Source: Algisphaera agarilytica (GTDB lineage Bacteria; Planctomycetota; Phycisphaerae; Phycisphaerales; Phycisphaeraceae). From it: 64,000 nt of DNA. A program made the translations under genes and the position numbers. Position 1 is the stretch's first letter; each line of letters opens with the position of its first letter. Below, piece after piece: positions 54,300 through 64,000 of this stretch. Where the stretch lies: NCBI RefSeq assembly GCF_014207595.1, contig NZ_JACHGY010000001.1, positions 3,230,836 to 3,294,835 on the forward strand, read 5' to 3'. The notes beneath the pieces are model-generated. The model made no database searches and was not told the DNA's origin. It worked only from the letters and a program-made list of their open reading frames with translations.

Positions 54300-55502
54300 T
54301 TAATGCGCGTGGCCTTCGTGCGATCCGTGGTCGTAGCCTTCGTGGGGATCGGGTTTCGGCGCTTGGGCGGGGGCGTGATCTTCGTGGGTGTGGCCCTCGT
54401 GATCGGTATGGCCGTGTCCCGCGTGTTCGCCGTGATCGTGTCCTTCGTGCGGATCGATCTTTAACGCTGGTGGTTCGGCATGGCCGGGGTGGTCGTGTTC
54501 ATCTTCATGGCCATCGTCCGAGTGCTCGTGTCCGCTGTGGTCGTCGTGATCGAGGTGGCCGCTGTGGTGGTCGTGTCCGCCGTGGCCATGGTCGTGGTCG
54601 TGCATGGAGTGTTCGGCCGTGGCCATCGCGTAGGCCAAGACCACGCCCAGGATCAGCGCCGCGGTCAGCTTGCCCCGGTCGTGCGAGTGGAAGTGCAGCT
54701 CGGGCAGCAGGTCGCTCAGTGAGATGCAGAGGAACGTGCCCGCCGAGAACGCCAGGGCGTAGGCCACAAACCCGCCGGACTCCGCCAGCTCGGATTGTCG
54801 CAGCCCCAGCCCGAACAACACCACACCCACCGGGACCGCCAGGGCGAACAGGCCGTTGATCAGGTGACGGGTCGGTTTGGCGAAACCTGCGGAGGCGGTC
54901 AGGGTGATCACGGTCAAGGCGTCGAGCGGCTTGTGCAGCACGATCACCATAAACACCGCCAGCCCCGCGATCGCAGCCGAGGTGTGGCCGCTGTGCCCGC
55001 CCGCTTCACTCGCCACCGCCGAGGCCAGAGCGATCCCGGCGATGATGCTGTGCAGGCTCAGGCCGATCGCGGCGCCGGTCCACGAGAGCTTGTTGCCGGG
55101 GGTGTGGCCGGCCATGCTGTGGGCGTGCGCGTGGTCGTGGTGGTGAGCGTGTTCCTTGGGGTCGTGCTCGGGCAGGTCTTGGGCTGAGGTCAGCACCTTG
55201 CCCTCGTCGTCGAGCTCGGCGACTTCGTGGGTGTGGAAGCTGAAGAACCGCTCGATAAAGAACATGACCAGGAAGCCGACCAAAGCCCAGGTCATGACGC
55301 TCATCGGCGCGACGCCGGGGGCTTCCACCGCGTGGGGGATCATGTGCAGGATCGCCACGCCGAGCATGAACCCCGCGGTGAGGCTGATCGCGATTTGCAG
55401 TCGGGTGTGCGTCAGGCGGATCAGGATCGGGACGAGGCCGCCGAGGACTGAGGCCGCAATGATGGCCAGGCAGTAGACGATGAGGAGGGCGGTGGTAGAC
55501 AT
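54300..55502 (-). CDS. ZIP-family metal transporter with His-rich C-terminal tail
   Basis: A 400-residue transporter, probably for zinc or another divalent metal. About eight helices are seen in the first 300 residues. LHSIIAGIALAS in helix 4 and HKPLDALTV in helix 5 provide the metal-site histidines. An intramembrane loop has a second His cluster (HDPKEHAHHHDHAHAH). The last 100 residues are a tail with dozens of His, Asp and Glu residues and two copies of a DPHEGxDHG unit. ZIP His clusters are usually in a loop, so the terminal tail is unusual. Confidence 0.87.
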   Translation of the reverse strand: MSTTALLIVYCLAIIAASVLGGLVPILIRLTHTRLQIAISLTAGFMLGVAILHMIPHAVEAPGVAPMSVMTWALVGFLVMFFIERFFSFHTHEVAELDDEGKVLTSAQDLPEHDPKEHAHHHDHAHAHSMAGHTPGNKLSWTGAAIGLSLHSIIAGIALASAVASEAGGHSGHTSAAIAGLAVFMVIVLHKPLDALTVITLTASAGFAKPTRHLINGLFALAVPVGVVLFGLGLRQSELAESGGFVAYALAFSAGTFLCISLSDLLPELHFHSHDRGKLTAALILGVVLAYAMATAEHSMHDHDHGHGGHDHHSGHLDHDDHSGHEHSDDGHEDEHDHPGHAEPPALKIDPHEGHDHGEHAGHGHTDHEGHTHEDHAPAQAPKPDPHEGYDHGSHEGHAH

Positions 55503-55610
55503 ATTGAGAGTACGTTATCACACCCGTGCGAGTTTGTAGCAGTTCCGACAAGTCCTTAGACGGTTGGGACATTCCGAGTTAAGCGATCCGCGGTGGGTAT
55601 ACTTCCCGCA

Positions 55611-57734
<2,124 letters not shown>

Positions 57735-57806
57735 ACGTCCATTTGCGCGAGATTAATGTCCCGATCCGTTTGCCCCGGCACGCGCTTTCGTGTCTATTGT
57801 GATCCC

Positions 57807-59333
57807 ATGCCCCACTCCACCACCCTCCAACGGCCCGACGACTGCCTCATCGTGATCTTCGGCGCGTCCGGCGACCTGACCAAACGCAAGCTCCTCCCCG
57901 CCCTCTACTACCTCTGGGACCGCGGGATGACGCCCGAAAACTTCGGCATCCTCGGCGTGGCCCGGTCGAAGTACGACGACGACGCGTTCCGGAAGATGAT
58001 CTACGAGTTCAACCCCGACGGCTACGACGACGCCAAGTGGGCCGAGTTCTCCAAGCACGTCCACTACGAGGCCAGCGACTCGACCAACGCCGAGGCCTGG
58101 CCCGACCTGACCACGCGGATTAAGGGCCTCGCCCAGGAGCACGGCACGGGCACGAACATCATGTTCTACCTGTCCATGGCCCCGCAGTTCTTCGAGCCGA
58201 TCATCCAGAACGTCGGCGCGAGCGGACTGGTGATCGACGGCAAGCGGATGGTCCCGCTCAACAAAGAAGACCCGACCTGGCAGCGCATCATTATCGAGAA
58301 GCCCTTCGGCAAAGACCCCGAGTCGGCGGTCCAGCTCAACAACACGCTCGGCGACGTGTTCTGGGAAAACTCGATCTACCGGATCGACCACTACCTCGGC
58401 AAAGAGCTGGTCCAGAACATGCTCGTGCTGCGGTTTGCCAACACGATCTTCGAGCCGTTGTGGAACCGTGAATACATCGACCACGTCCAGATCACCGCCA
58501 GCGAGACAGTCGGCGTTGAGGGACGCGGCAGCTACTACGACAGCCCCGGCGGCGGCGCGATGCGGGACATGGTGCAGAGCCACCTGCTGCAGGTGATGTC
58601 ACTGGTGGCGATGGAGCCCCCGGTGAGCATGCACGCCGAGGACATCCGCACCGAGAAGATCAAGGTGTTCAAGGCCCTGCGTGTGCCCAAGGAAGAAGAC
58701 ATCCCGCAGATCGCGGTGCGTGGCCAGTACGGCCCCGGCGCGGTCAAGGGCGAGGCCGTCATCGGCTACCGCGAAGAAGACGGTGTCGATCCCGAGTCGC
58801 AGCGCGACACCTTCACCGCGATGCAGTTCAACGTCGACACCTGGCGGTGGGGCGGCGTGCCGTTCTACCTGCGGTCGGGCAAGGCGATGGCCGCGAAGAA
58901 GACCGAGATCGTCATCTACTTCAAGCCCACGCCTCACATCCTCTTCCGCGACCAGGCCCGCAACCAGAAGCCCAACCAGATCGTGATCTCGGTCCAGCCC
59001 AACGAAGGCATCCGCATCCGATTCGAAGGCAAGGAGCCAGGTGTGGGCATGAAGATGAACGAGGTCGTGATGGACTTCGACTACATCAAGCAGTGGGAGG
59101 TCGATCCGCCGGACGGCTACGCGACGCTGCTGCACGACTGCATGCGGGGCGACCAGACGCTGTTCAAGCACCGCGACGAGATCGAGAGCTCGTGGTACGC
59201 CTGTCAGCCCGTGCTGGACTACTGGGAAGAAAACCCCCAGCCCGACCTGCCCAACTACGCGGCCGGCACCTGGGGCCCGCCCGCGTCGGACCTCATGATG
59301 CAGCGCGACGGGCGGTATTGGCGAAACGACTGA
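57807..59333 (+). CDS. zwf: Glucose-6-phosphate 1-dehydrogenase
   Basis: A 508-residue enzyme for the first oxidative step of the pentose phosphate pathway, making 6-phosphogluconolactone and NADPH. IFGASGDLTKRKLLPALYYL is the nucleotide-binding start. IIEKPFGKD and the active-site RIDHYLGKELVQNM are conserved, and GGVPFYLRSGKAM follows. The ATG at 57807 is used; residues encoded upstream from 57756 are not family-like. It stands upstream of a secreted protein and pgl on the same strand. Confidence 0.96.
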   Translation: MPHSTTLQRPDDCLIVIFGASGDLTKRKLLPALYYLWDRGMTPENFGILGVARSKYDDDAFRKMIYEFNPDGYDDAKWAEFSKHVHYEASDSTNAEAWPDLTTRIKGLAQEHGTGTNIMFYLSMAPQFFEPIIQNVGASGLVIDGKRMVPLNKEDPTWQRIIIEKPFGKDPESAVQLNNTLGDVFWENSIYRIDHYLGKELVQNMLVLRFANTIFEPLWNREYIDHVQITASETVGVEGRGSYYDSPGGGAMRDMVQSHLLQVMSLVAMEPPVSMHAEDIRTEKIKVFKALRVPKEEDIPQIAVRGQYGPGAVKGEAVIGYREEDGVDPESQRDTFTAMQFNVDTWRWGGVPFYLRSGKAMAAKKTEIVIYFKPTPHILFRDQARNQKPNQIVISVQPNEGIRIRFEGKEPGVGMKMNEVVMDFDYIKQWEVDPPDGYATLLHDCMRGDQTLFKHRDEIESSWYACQPVLDYWEENPQPDLPNYAAGTWGPPASDLMMQRDGRYWRND

Positions 59334-59407
59334 GTTTTTTGCGACACTTCGGGTAGGATGGCGACCCTCGCGTTTCCTTTCTGTTCCCATCTGTATGGAG
59401 TGTCACG

Positions 59408-60115
59408 ATGAATTTCAGTTTTAAGTTCGGCGCGTTGGCTTTTGTTTCGGGTGCGTTTTTCTGTCAGGCGACCGTGTCGGCAGACGAAGTTGAACCCGTG
59501 GCGGTGGAGAAGGGCGGCATCGTCGCGGTCGAGGCCGAGGACTTTGTCGAGCAAACCAAGGATGAAATCCGGGCGTGGTACCGCGTGGATGAATCGACGA
59601 CCCCGGACGTGACGCCCGACGGCGACCCGCCCCACGTAGAAGGCGCCAGCGGCGGCGCGTACATCGAAATCCTGCCCGACACCCGCCGGACCCACGGCGA
59701 CAAGCTCATCCGTGGCGAGAACTTCAGCCCCGAGCCCGGCCACCTCGCGATCATCCACTACCCCATCGAGTTCGAGACCGCGGGCCGCTACTACGTCTGG
59801 GCCCGCATCTACTCGACCGGCTCGGAAGACAACGGCATCCACGTCGGGCTCAACGGCGAATGGCCCGCCGCCGGTCAACGCATGCAGTGGTGCCAGGGCA
59901 AGCACGGCTGGCGCTGGGAAAGCCGCCAACGCACCAAAGAGCAGCACTGCGGCGTGAAGCACAAAATCTTCATCGACATCCCCGAGCCGGGCGTGCACAC
60001 CATCAGCTTCTCCATGCGGGAAGACGGCATCGAGTTCGACAAGTTCATCCTGGTGAACGAACAGCACGAAGCGATGGAGGGCACCTCGCCCGAAGAAAAC
60101 CTCGCTCAAGAATAG
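59408..60115 (+). CDS. Secreted protein with carbohydrate-binding-like domain
   Basis: A 235-residue exported protein with a signal peptide (FGALAFVSGAFFCQATVSA). The mature domain opens with IVAVEAEDFVEQ, a start seen in CBM6/CBM35-like beta-sandwiches, and has YYVWARIYSTGSEDNGIHVGL and VHTISFSMREDGIEFDKFIL, which also fit that fold. No catalytic domain is present. It may bind a polysaccharide at the cell surface. It lies 74 bases after zwf and ends at its own hairpin, so it may be an independent insertion between zwf and pgl. Confidence 0.65.
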   Translation: MNFSFKFGALAFVSGAFFCQATVSADEVEPVAVEKGGIVAVEAEDFVEQTKDEIRAWYRVDESTTPDVTPDGDPPHVEGASGGAYIEILPDTRRTHGDKLIRGENFSPEPGHLAIIHYPIEFETAGRYYVWARIYSTGSEDNGIHVGLNGEWPAAGQRMQWCQGKHGWRWESRQRTKEQHCGVKHKIFIDIPEPGVHTISFSMREDGIEFDKFILVNEQHEAMEGTSPEENLAQE

Positions 60116-60147
60116 GCTTCAGCTTTTGATCAAATGTTGACGCTATA

Positions 60148-60173
60148 GCCCTCCGTCACCGGAGGGCTTTTTT
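60148..60173 (+). terminator. Rho-independent terminator after the secreted protein gene
   Basis: An 8-bp stem gccctccg / cggagggc with a 4-base loop, followed by six T. Confidence 0.9.
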
Positions 60174-60232
60174 CTTGAGGATACGGATAGCGCCCGGATG
60201 CAAACCCGCCCTAGGCCCGGTACCCTGCTGCC

Positions 60233-60988
60233 ATGATCAAACTCCCCGGCACCGTTGTTGTGAAACCCGATACCGAAGCCCTGTTCGAAAAGCTCGGCGC
60301 TGACCTCTTGCACTCGGCTGAGGTGGCGGTCGAGAAGCGGGGGGTGTTCCATCTTGCCCTGTCCGGCGGCGGCACACCCGAGCCGTTCTACGTCCGGCTC
60401 GTGACCGATCCGCTGTTCCGCGGCATCCCCTGGGCCCAGACGCACATCTGGATCGTGGACGAACGCTGTGTCCCCGAGGACCACGAGAAGTCGAACATCA
60501 AGATGATCCGCGAAGCCATGACCGACCACGCGGGGATCCCCGCGAGCCAGGTCCACGCAATGCCCGTCCTCGCCGACGACCCCGCGGCCGAGTACGAAGC
60601 GACGCTCGCCGAGGCCTTCGGGATCACCGACGCGCCCAGCGACTCGAACCACCCCGTGCTCGATTTCATCCTCCTGGGCATGGGCGGCGACTGCCACACC
60701 GCCAGCCTCTTCCCCGAGTCGCCCGCGCTGCACTCGACCCGCTGGATCGACACGAACGACGGCGAGAAGGTCGTCCCGCCCCCGCGTGTCACGATGACCT
60801 ACCCGCTGATCAACGCCGCCCGCCACGTGGGCGTCCTCGCGGTGGGCGTGGGCAAGACCGCGGCGCTGCAGAGCGTCGCCGACCAGGCCGCGTCGGGATC
60901 GCCCGACATCGAGCAGATCCCCATCAGCGGCATCGCGCCCAAGAGCAGCGACCTGATCTGGTACCTCGACCAGGCCGCGGCGGGCTAA
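60233..60988 (+). CDS. pgl: 6-phosphogluconolactonase
   Basis: A 251-residue enzyme that hydrolyses 6-phosphogluconolactone, the product of zwf. LALSGGGTPEPFYVRL, WIVDERCVPEDHEKSNIKMIREA and FILLGMGGDCHTASLFPES are the family signatures, with ICV-type VGVGKTAALQ near the C-terminus. Length is normal. Zwf and pgl are on the same strand 0.9 kb apart but separated by a terminator, so they are probably transcribed separately. Confidence 0.93.
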   Translation: MIKLPGTVVVKPDTEALFEKLGADLLHSAEVAVEKRGVFHLALSGGGTPEPFYVRLVTDPLFRGIPWAQTHIWIVDERCVPEDHEKSNIKMIREAMTDHAGIPASQVHAMPVLADDPAAEYEATLAEAFGITDAPSDSNHPVLDFILLGMGGDCHTASLFPESPALHSTRWIDTNDGEKVVPPPRVTMTYPLINAARHVGVLAVGVGKTAALQSVADQAASGSPDIEQIPISGIAPKSSDLIWYLDQAAAG

Positions 60989-61008
60989 GAAGCTCATGCG
61001 ACAAAATA

Positions 61009-61045
61009 AAACGGGTCTGCAGCGTAAGGCCGCAGACCCGTTTTT
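61009..61045. terminator. Bidirectional terminator between pgl and the PEP-CTERM gene
   Basis: A 12-bp stem aaacgggtctgc / gcagacccgttt with an 11-base loop, a T-run to the right and A-rich DNA to the left. It can stop both convergent genes. Confidence 0.88.
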
Positions 61046-61066
61046 GTTATTTGGATTCGCGGACGT

Positions 61067-61867
61067 TTACGCTCGGCGTCGGACGGCCAGGCCCAGGCTG
61101 GCAAGACCCAGTAGGGCCAGCGAGCTGGGCTCGGGGACCACGACGCTGATCCCCACGGTTTCGAGTGTGGAGCCGTCGAGGAGACTGATGACCTCGATCG
61201 AAAAGCTGTATTCGCCGATCGCTTCGGGCGAGAAGGCGTTGACCGAGGTCGGCGGCATCACAATGTTCGGAATCCCTGTTTCCAGAAAGTTAAACAGCAG
61301 GTTTTCTGAACCTTCCGCGAGGCTGGTGACGGGGGTATTACCTTGGATGGCCGCAGCGATAGCCCCGTTGGTGATGTTGATTCGGCCCTGTTCGCTGGTT
61401 GGTGTATTCACGCCCGGATCAAAGTCGTAAAGCAGATCGATCTGGAAATCCGCCAGTGTGGGGTCCGAGCCATTAATCCCCTCAACGAGGATGTAAAAGT
61501 TGAAATTCCAAGTGGCACCCTCCAATGACGAAGAGGATTGGTCCAGAGGATTCAGCGGATTACCGAAGTTGCTGCCGGGCTCTGCGAAGAAAGTTCCGAA
61601 GCCATCGTTGGTGACCACGTCGTTGCTGAATCGTTGGGTCGTGTTCATCGCCAGGGTGATCTGGGCGGATTGGCGGCCGGGCTGAGCATCAAAGTCGGCA
61701 ACGAATTGCGTGGACGCAGCCACGCTGTCGTTGGGGATGCCAACCCCGCCAAAAGTCGCGTTGGGGAAAGGACCAAACTGGTCAAAGGTCGGAACCGCGT
61801 GGGATGGGCTGGTCAGCTGGAGCGTAGCGATCGCGCAGCCCAAATAGAGGATCGTTTTTGTCTTCAT
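61067..61867 (-). CDS. PEP-CTERM sorting domain protein
   Basis: A 266-residue exported protein with signal peptide (ILYLGCAIATLQLTSPSHA) and a beta-rich domain containing SAQITLAMNTTQRFSNDVV and WNFNFYILVEGINGSDP. The sorting signal is VPEPSSLALLGLASLGLAV followed by RRRA at the very end, as expected for exosortase processing. Function of the exported domain is unknown. The ATG at 61867 gives a normal signal peptide. No exosortase gene is in the window. Confidence 0.8.
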   Translation of the reverse strand: MKTKTILYLGCAIATLQLTSPSHAVPTFDQFGPFPNATFGGVGIPNDSVAASTQFVADFDAQPGRQSAQITLAMNTTQRFSNDVVTNDGFGTFFAEPGSNFGNPLNPLDQSSSSLEGATWNFNFYILVEGINGSDPTLADFQIDLLYDFDPGVNTPTSEQGRINITNGAIAAAIQGNTPVTSLAEGSENLLFNFLETGIPNIVMPPTSVNAFSPEAIGEYSFSIEVISLLDGSTLETVGISVVVPEPSSLALLGLASLGLAVRRRA

Positions 61868-62029
61868 CTTTTGACCCGGTTTACAAATTTCTCCCGCCTC
61901 GGTTGCTACGCACGTAGGCAAATCCCCTAAGGCGTTTCCTCACTCTAGGGCAGGTCTTGGTAAAGGCAAGCGTTTTGCCTTGAATTTCCGAGATTTTCTT
62001 GATTCAGTAGCACCGCGCCAGGGCGATTC

Positions 62030-63271
62030 TCACCACATCTGCCCGCCGGGGTGGGGGTTGTGGTGGTTGAGGTGGTCGATGCCCGCCTGGACCGCGGCTT
62101 CGGTCTGCGAGGTGAATGCGCCCACCGCGGCCCGCAGCTTGGGGTGTTCGGTCAGCAGATCGGAGACGTCGATGGGGGCGTTGAAGTGCACATAGGCGTG
62201 CCGTCGGCACATGGGTGCGGGCATGCGGGTCAAGAGGTCCTCTTCCAACTTCTCGACGGTCTCGCTCACGCGGTCGAGCGTCGGCTTCTCGGCGGCGTAG
62301 CCCATGGGGTAGCTGGCGATCCGGTACGCCAGCATCGCTTCGTCCGCCCAGGTCGCAGCGGCGGCGTGGTCCACCGCACGCTCGGGATCGATACGCACCT
62401 CGTGGATCAACCGGCGGGCCGAGCGTACGCGGTCGAGCAGCGAGTCCTTGGGTTTGGGCGTGACTTCGAGCTTGGCTTCGAGGCGTTCGAGGACGTTCGT
62501 CGCGGCCTGCTCGACCAGCGAACCCAGGTCCGGGGCGTCGGGCACATCGAGCCCGCGTTGCTTGAGGTTGCGGTGCAGCGCGATCTCGGCCGCCTGATAC
62601 ACGGCCTTGATCGGCTCGGCGTGAAAGTCCGCCTCGACGCCGAGCTGATTACCCAACGGCTCGAATCGCTGGGTGACTTTCATCCGGGCGTTGGTCAGGT
62701 GGGTCGCTTTGATCGACACCGGCACCGCGAGGATGCGCCCCGAGGTGTCGTCGGCCTTCTGCAACGCCTGCTGCGCCTTGAGCGCGATAAACGCCGCGCC
62801 ATCCATGAACGGCGTCACCCGGTCGTTGGTCAGATACACGTTCCCCTCGGGGAAGATCGATAGCGCGTGCTTGCCCGCTTCGAGCGTGGCGAGCGCCTGC
62901 TTCATCGGCTTGGGGTCGCTGCCGTCACGATCCACGGCGAACGCGCCCATGCGCTGCATCGTGAAGCGGTGGACCCGGCCGCGGAGGAACACGTCGTAGG
63001 CCGCCATCAGCAGGCTGCTGATGCCGAGCTGCCGCAGGGCTTCGAGGAAGATCGCCGCGTCGGCGTGGGTCGAGTGGTTGGGCAGGAACACGAGCCGATC
63101 GCCGGGCTTGAGTTGTTCGAGCAGCTCGTCGTGGCCCGAGGGGACGACCTCCATGATCTGCTGCGTCCCGGGCAGGTGGCGGGTGCGGTTGTGGTAGAGC
63201 AGCAGGGCCGACCAGAAGCGGGAGTGCTTGGGCGGGAAGTATTGGTAGGGCTGGTCAGAAAAATCGAGCAT
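62030..63271 (-). CDS. PlsC-like acyltransferase
   Basis: A 413-residue protein with the glycerol-phosphate acyltransferase fold. The HX4D catalytic motif is in FLPNHSTHADAAI, and the substrate motif is SIFPEGNVYLTND. It lacks an N-terminal membrane helix. The C-terminal 200 residues are a long helical extension of no recognised family, so it is larger than PlsC (about 240). It probably acylates a lipid or another hydroxyl group; the substrate is not known. A methyltransferase gene follows upstream on the same strand. Confidence 0.78.
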   Translation of the reverse strand: MLDFSDQPYQYFPPKHSRFWSALLLYHNRTRHLPGTQQIMEVVPSGHDELLEQLKPGDRLVFLPNHSTHADAAIFLEALRQLGISSLLMAAYDVFLRGRVHRFTMQRMGAFAVDRDGSDPKPMKQALATLEAGKHALSIFPEGNVYLTNDRVTPFMDGAAFIALKAQQALQKADDTSGRILAVPVSIKATHLTNARMKVTQRFEPLGNQLGVEADFHAEPIKAVYQAAEIALHRNLKQRGLDVPDAPDLGSLVEQAATNVLERLEAKLEVTPKPKDSLLDRVRSARRLIHEVRIDPERAVDHAAAATWADEAMLAYRIASYPMGYAAEKPTLDRVSETVEKLEEDLLTRMPAPMCRRHAYVHFNAPIDVSDLLTEHPKLRAAVGAFTSQTEAAVQAGIDHLNHHNPHPGGQMW

Positions 63272-63312
63272 AGCGCGTTATCTACGCGATCGGTTGTTGG
63301 GGCCTGCGGGGT

Positions 63313-64000
63313 TTAGGCTTTTCGTCGCAGGATGCACTCGATGCGGTGGCCGGTGTGCGTGGCGCGGGCGATGTGCGAGACGATTTTTTCGTAGGAGCGG
63401 GCGACGCCGTTGATCTCGTTCTCGTCGCGCTGCGGCCGGGGGCGGAAGCCGCGGGTGGTGCGGAACACGAACTCCAGGCCGCAGTGCTCGAGGTAGTGGT
63501 CGAAGCTCAGACGCGTCGGCACGAACTGGTGGCCCAGCGCAAAATAGATCCAACCCGTCGGCTGGGCGTGGAGCGACAGACACTGGGCGTTGAGCGTTTG
63601 CAGGTAGATCACGCCGCCGGGGCGGAGCGCTTTTGCTGCGGTGTGCAGCACGTGGCGGGGGCGGGTGAGGTGCTCGAAGAGGTTGTCCATGATGACCAGG
63701 TCGTAGGCGCCTTCTTCGAGCTGCATCTCCTCGGCCGGGCCGACCTGCACGGGGATGCCGGTGCGGGCGGTGGTCTGCTCGGCGGCGTAGGGCGAGAACT
63801 CGATCCCCTCGGGCTGCCAGCCCATATCGCGGGCGATCTCGACGACGGGGCCCAGGCCGGTCGCAATCTCGAACATCCGGCCGTGGGTGCGGTAGGGCTC
63901 GAAACGCTCGAGCAGTTCGCGGGCCGAGCGTTTCTGACGGTCGGTGGGTTCGCCGCGCTCGACCATCTCTTTCCAGTGCCCGTCGTACTCGTGCGGCTGC
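63313..64000 (-). CDS. Class I SAM-dependent methyltransferase (5' end outside window)
   Basis: At least 229 residues, open to the window edge. The ATG at 63966 is not the true start, because an in-frame HEYDGHWKE-like segment lies before it. MFEIATGLGPVVEIARDMG is the SAM-binding loop, and IEFSPYAAEQ, YDLVIMDNLFEHLTRP and LRPGGVIYLQTLN complete the Rossmann fold. This resembles methyltransferases of the O-antigen, glycan or lipid type. A fused N-terminal domain outside the window cannot be ruled out. Confidence 0.8.
   Translation of the reverse strand, partial: QPHEYDGHWKEMVERGEPTDRQKRSARELLERFEPYRTHGRMFEIATGLGPVVEIARDMGWQPEGIEFSPYAAEQTTARTGIPVQVGPAEEMQLEEGAYDLVIMDNLFEHLTRPRHVLHTAAKALRPGGVIYLQTLNAQCLSLHAQPTGWIYFALGHQFVPTRLSFDHYLEHCGLEFVFRTTRGFRPRPQRDENEINGVARSYEKIVSHIARATHTGHRIECILRRKA

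Overview
The window is high-GC bacterial DNA with genes closely packed on both strands. The gene content suggests a planctomycete, most likely of the Phycisphaerae. Supporting features are two proteins with PEP-CTERM sorting signals, a signal peptidase I enlarged by a zinc ribbon and a beta-rich insert, TorF-like and OmpA/OmpW-like outer-membrane barrels, a sigma-54 gene, and pathway genes that stand alone rather than in operons (trpE, aroC, purQ, ilvN, nuoB, nuoH). The taxon is inferred; the window has no rRNA to confirm it.

Layout: 1-5.4 kb is a same-strand run that looks like a sulfur-transfer locus: the end of threonine synthase, a MoaD/ThiS-like sulfur carrier, a NIL-domain protein, a small membrane protein, an E1-like activating enzyme, three tandem DinB-fold proteins and a cysteine desulfurase. 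5.5-18.3 kb holds a porin, a KAP-like membrane NTPase, trpE, an orphan fliN-like gene, rpoN, recR, a BFD-like ferredoxin, purQ, and fdhD overlapping a YdeP-type molybdenum oxidoreductase. 18.6-28.7 kb is housekeeping (rpsA, aroC, a Ctp protease, clpX, tig), interrupted by two lower-GC genes of unknown function. 28.8-34 kb has a ketopantoate reductase, an envelope barrel, a PEP-CTERM protein, a zincless-type Fpg and a membrane protein. 34-38 kb is a xylose locus: tRNA-Arg(CCT), xylA, xylB and a divergent AraC regulator with a palindromic operator candidate. 38-50 kb carries glycerate kinase, recN, a cytidylyltransferase-GHMP kinase fusion, nuoB, a histidine kinase, a GtrA/glycosyltransferase cluster, a YhcH-like protein, an AAA ATPase and ilvN. 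50-64 kb carries lepB, nuoH, a DUF3467 protein, a His-tailed ZIP transporter, mnmG, zwf and pgl flanking a secreted protein, a second PEP-CTERM protein, a PlsC-like acyltransferase and a truncated methyltransferase.

The most unusual signal is a set of small repeats and palindromes. Several lie between genes, as expected. Others appear to sit in frame inside conserved enzymes. mnmG carries two copies of one 87-bp element with inverted ends, about 940 bp apart, both read in the same frame. trpE carries a 32-codon G-rich/C-rich insert just before the conserved end of its catalytic domain. recN carries a 17-codon insert of low-complexity intergenic character next to its ATPase motifs. This resembles the logic of Rickettsia palindromic elements and is the best candidate here for something undescribed in this lineage. 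Other points are a RecR with two of its four zinc ligands replaced, the fused nucleotidyltransferase-kinase, and the putative thiocarboxylate sulfur relay.
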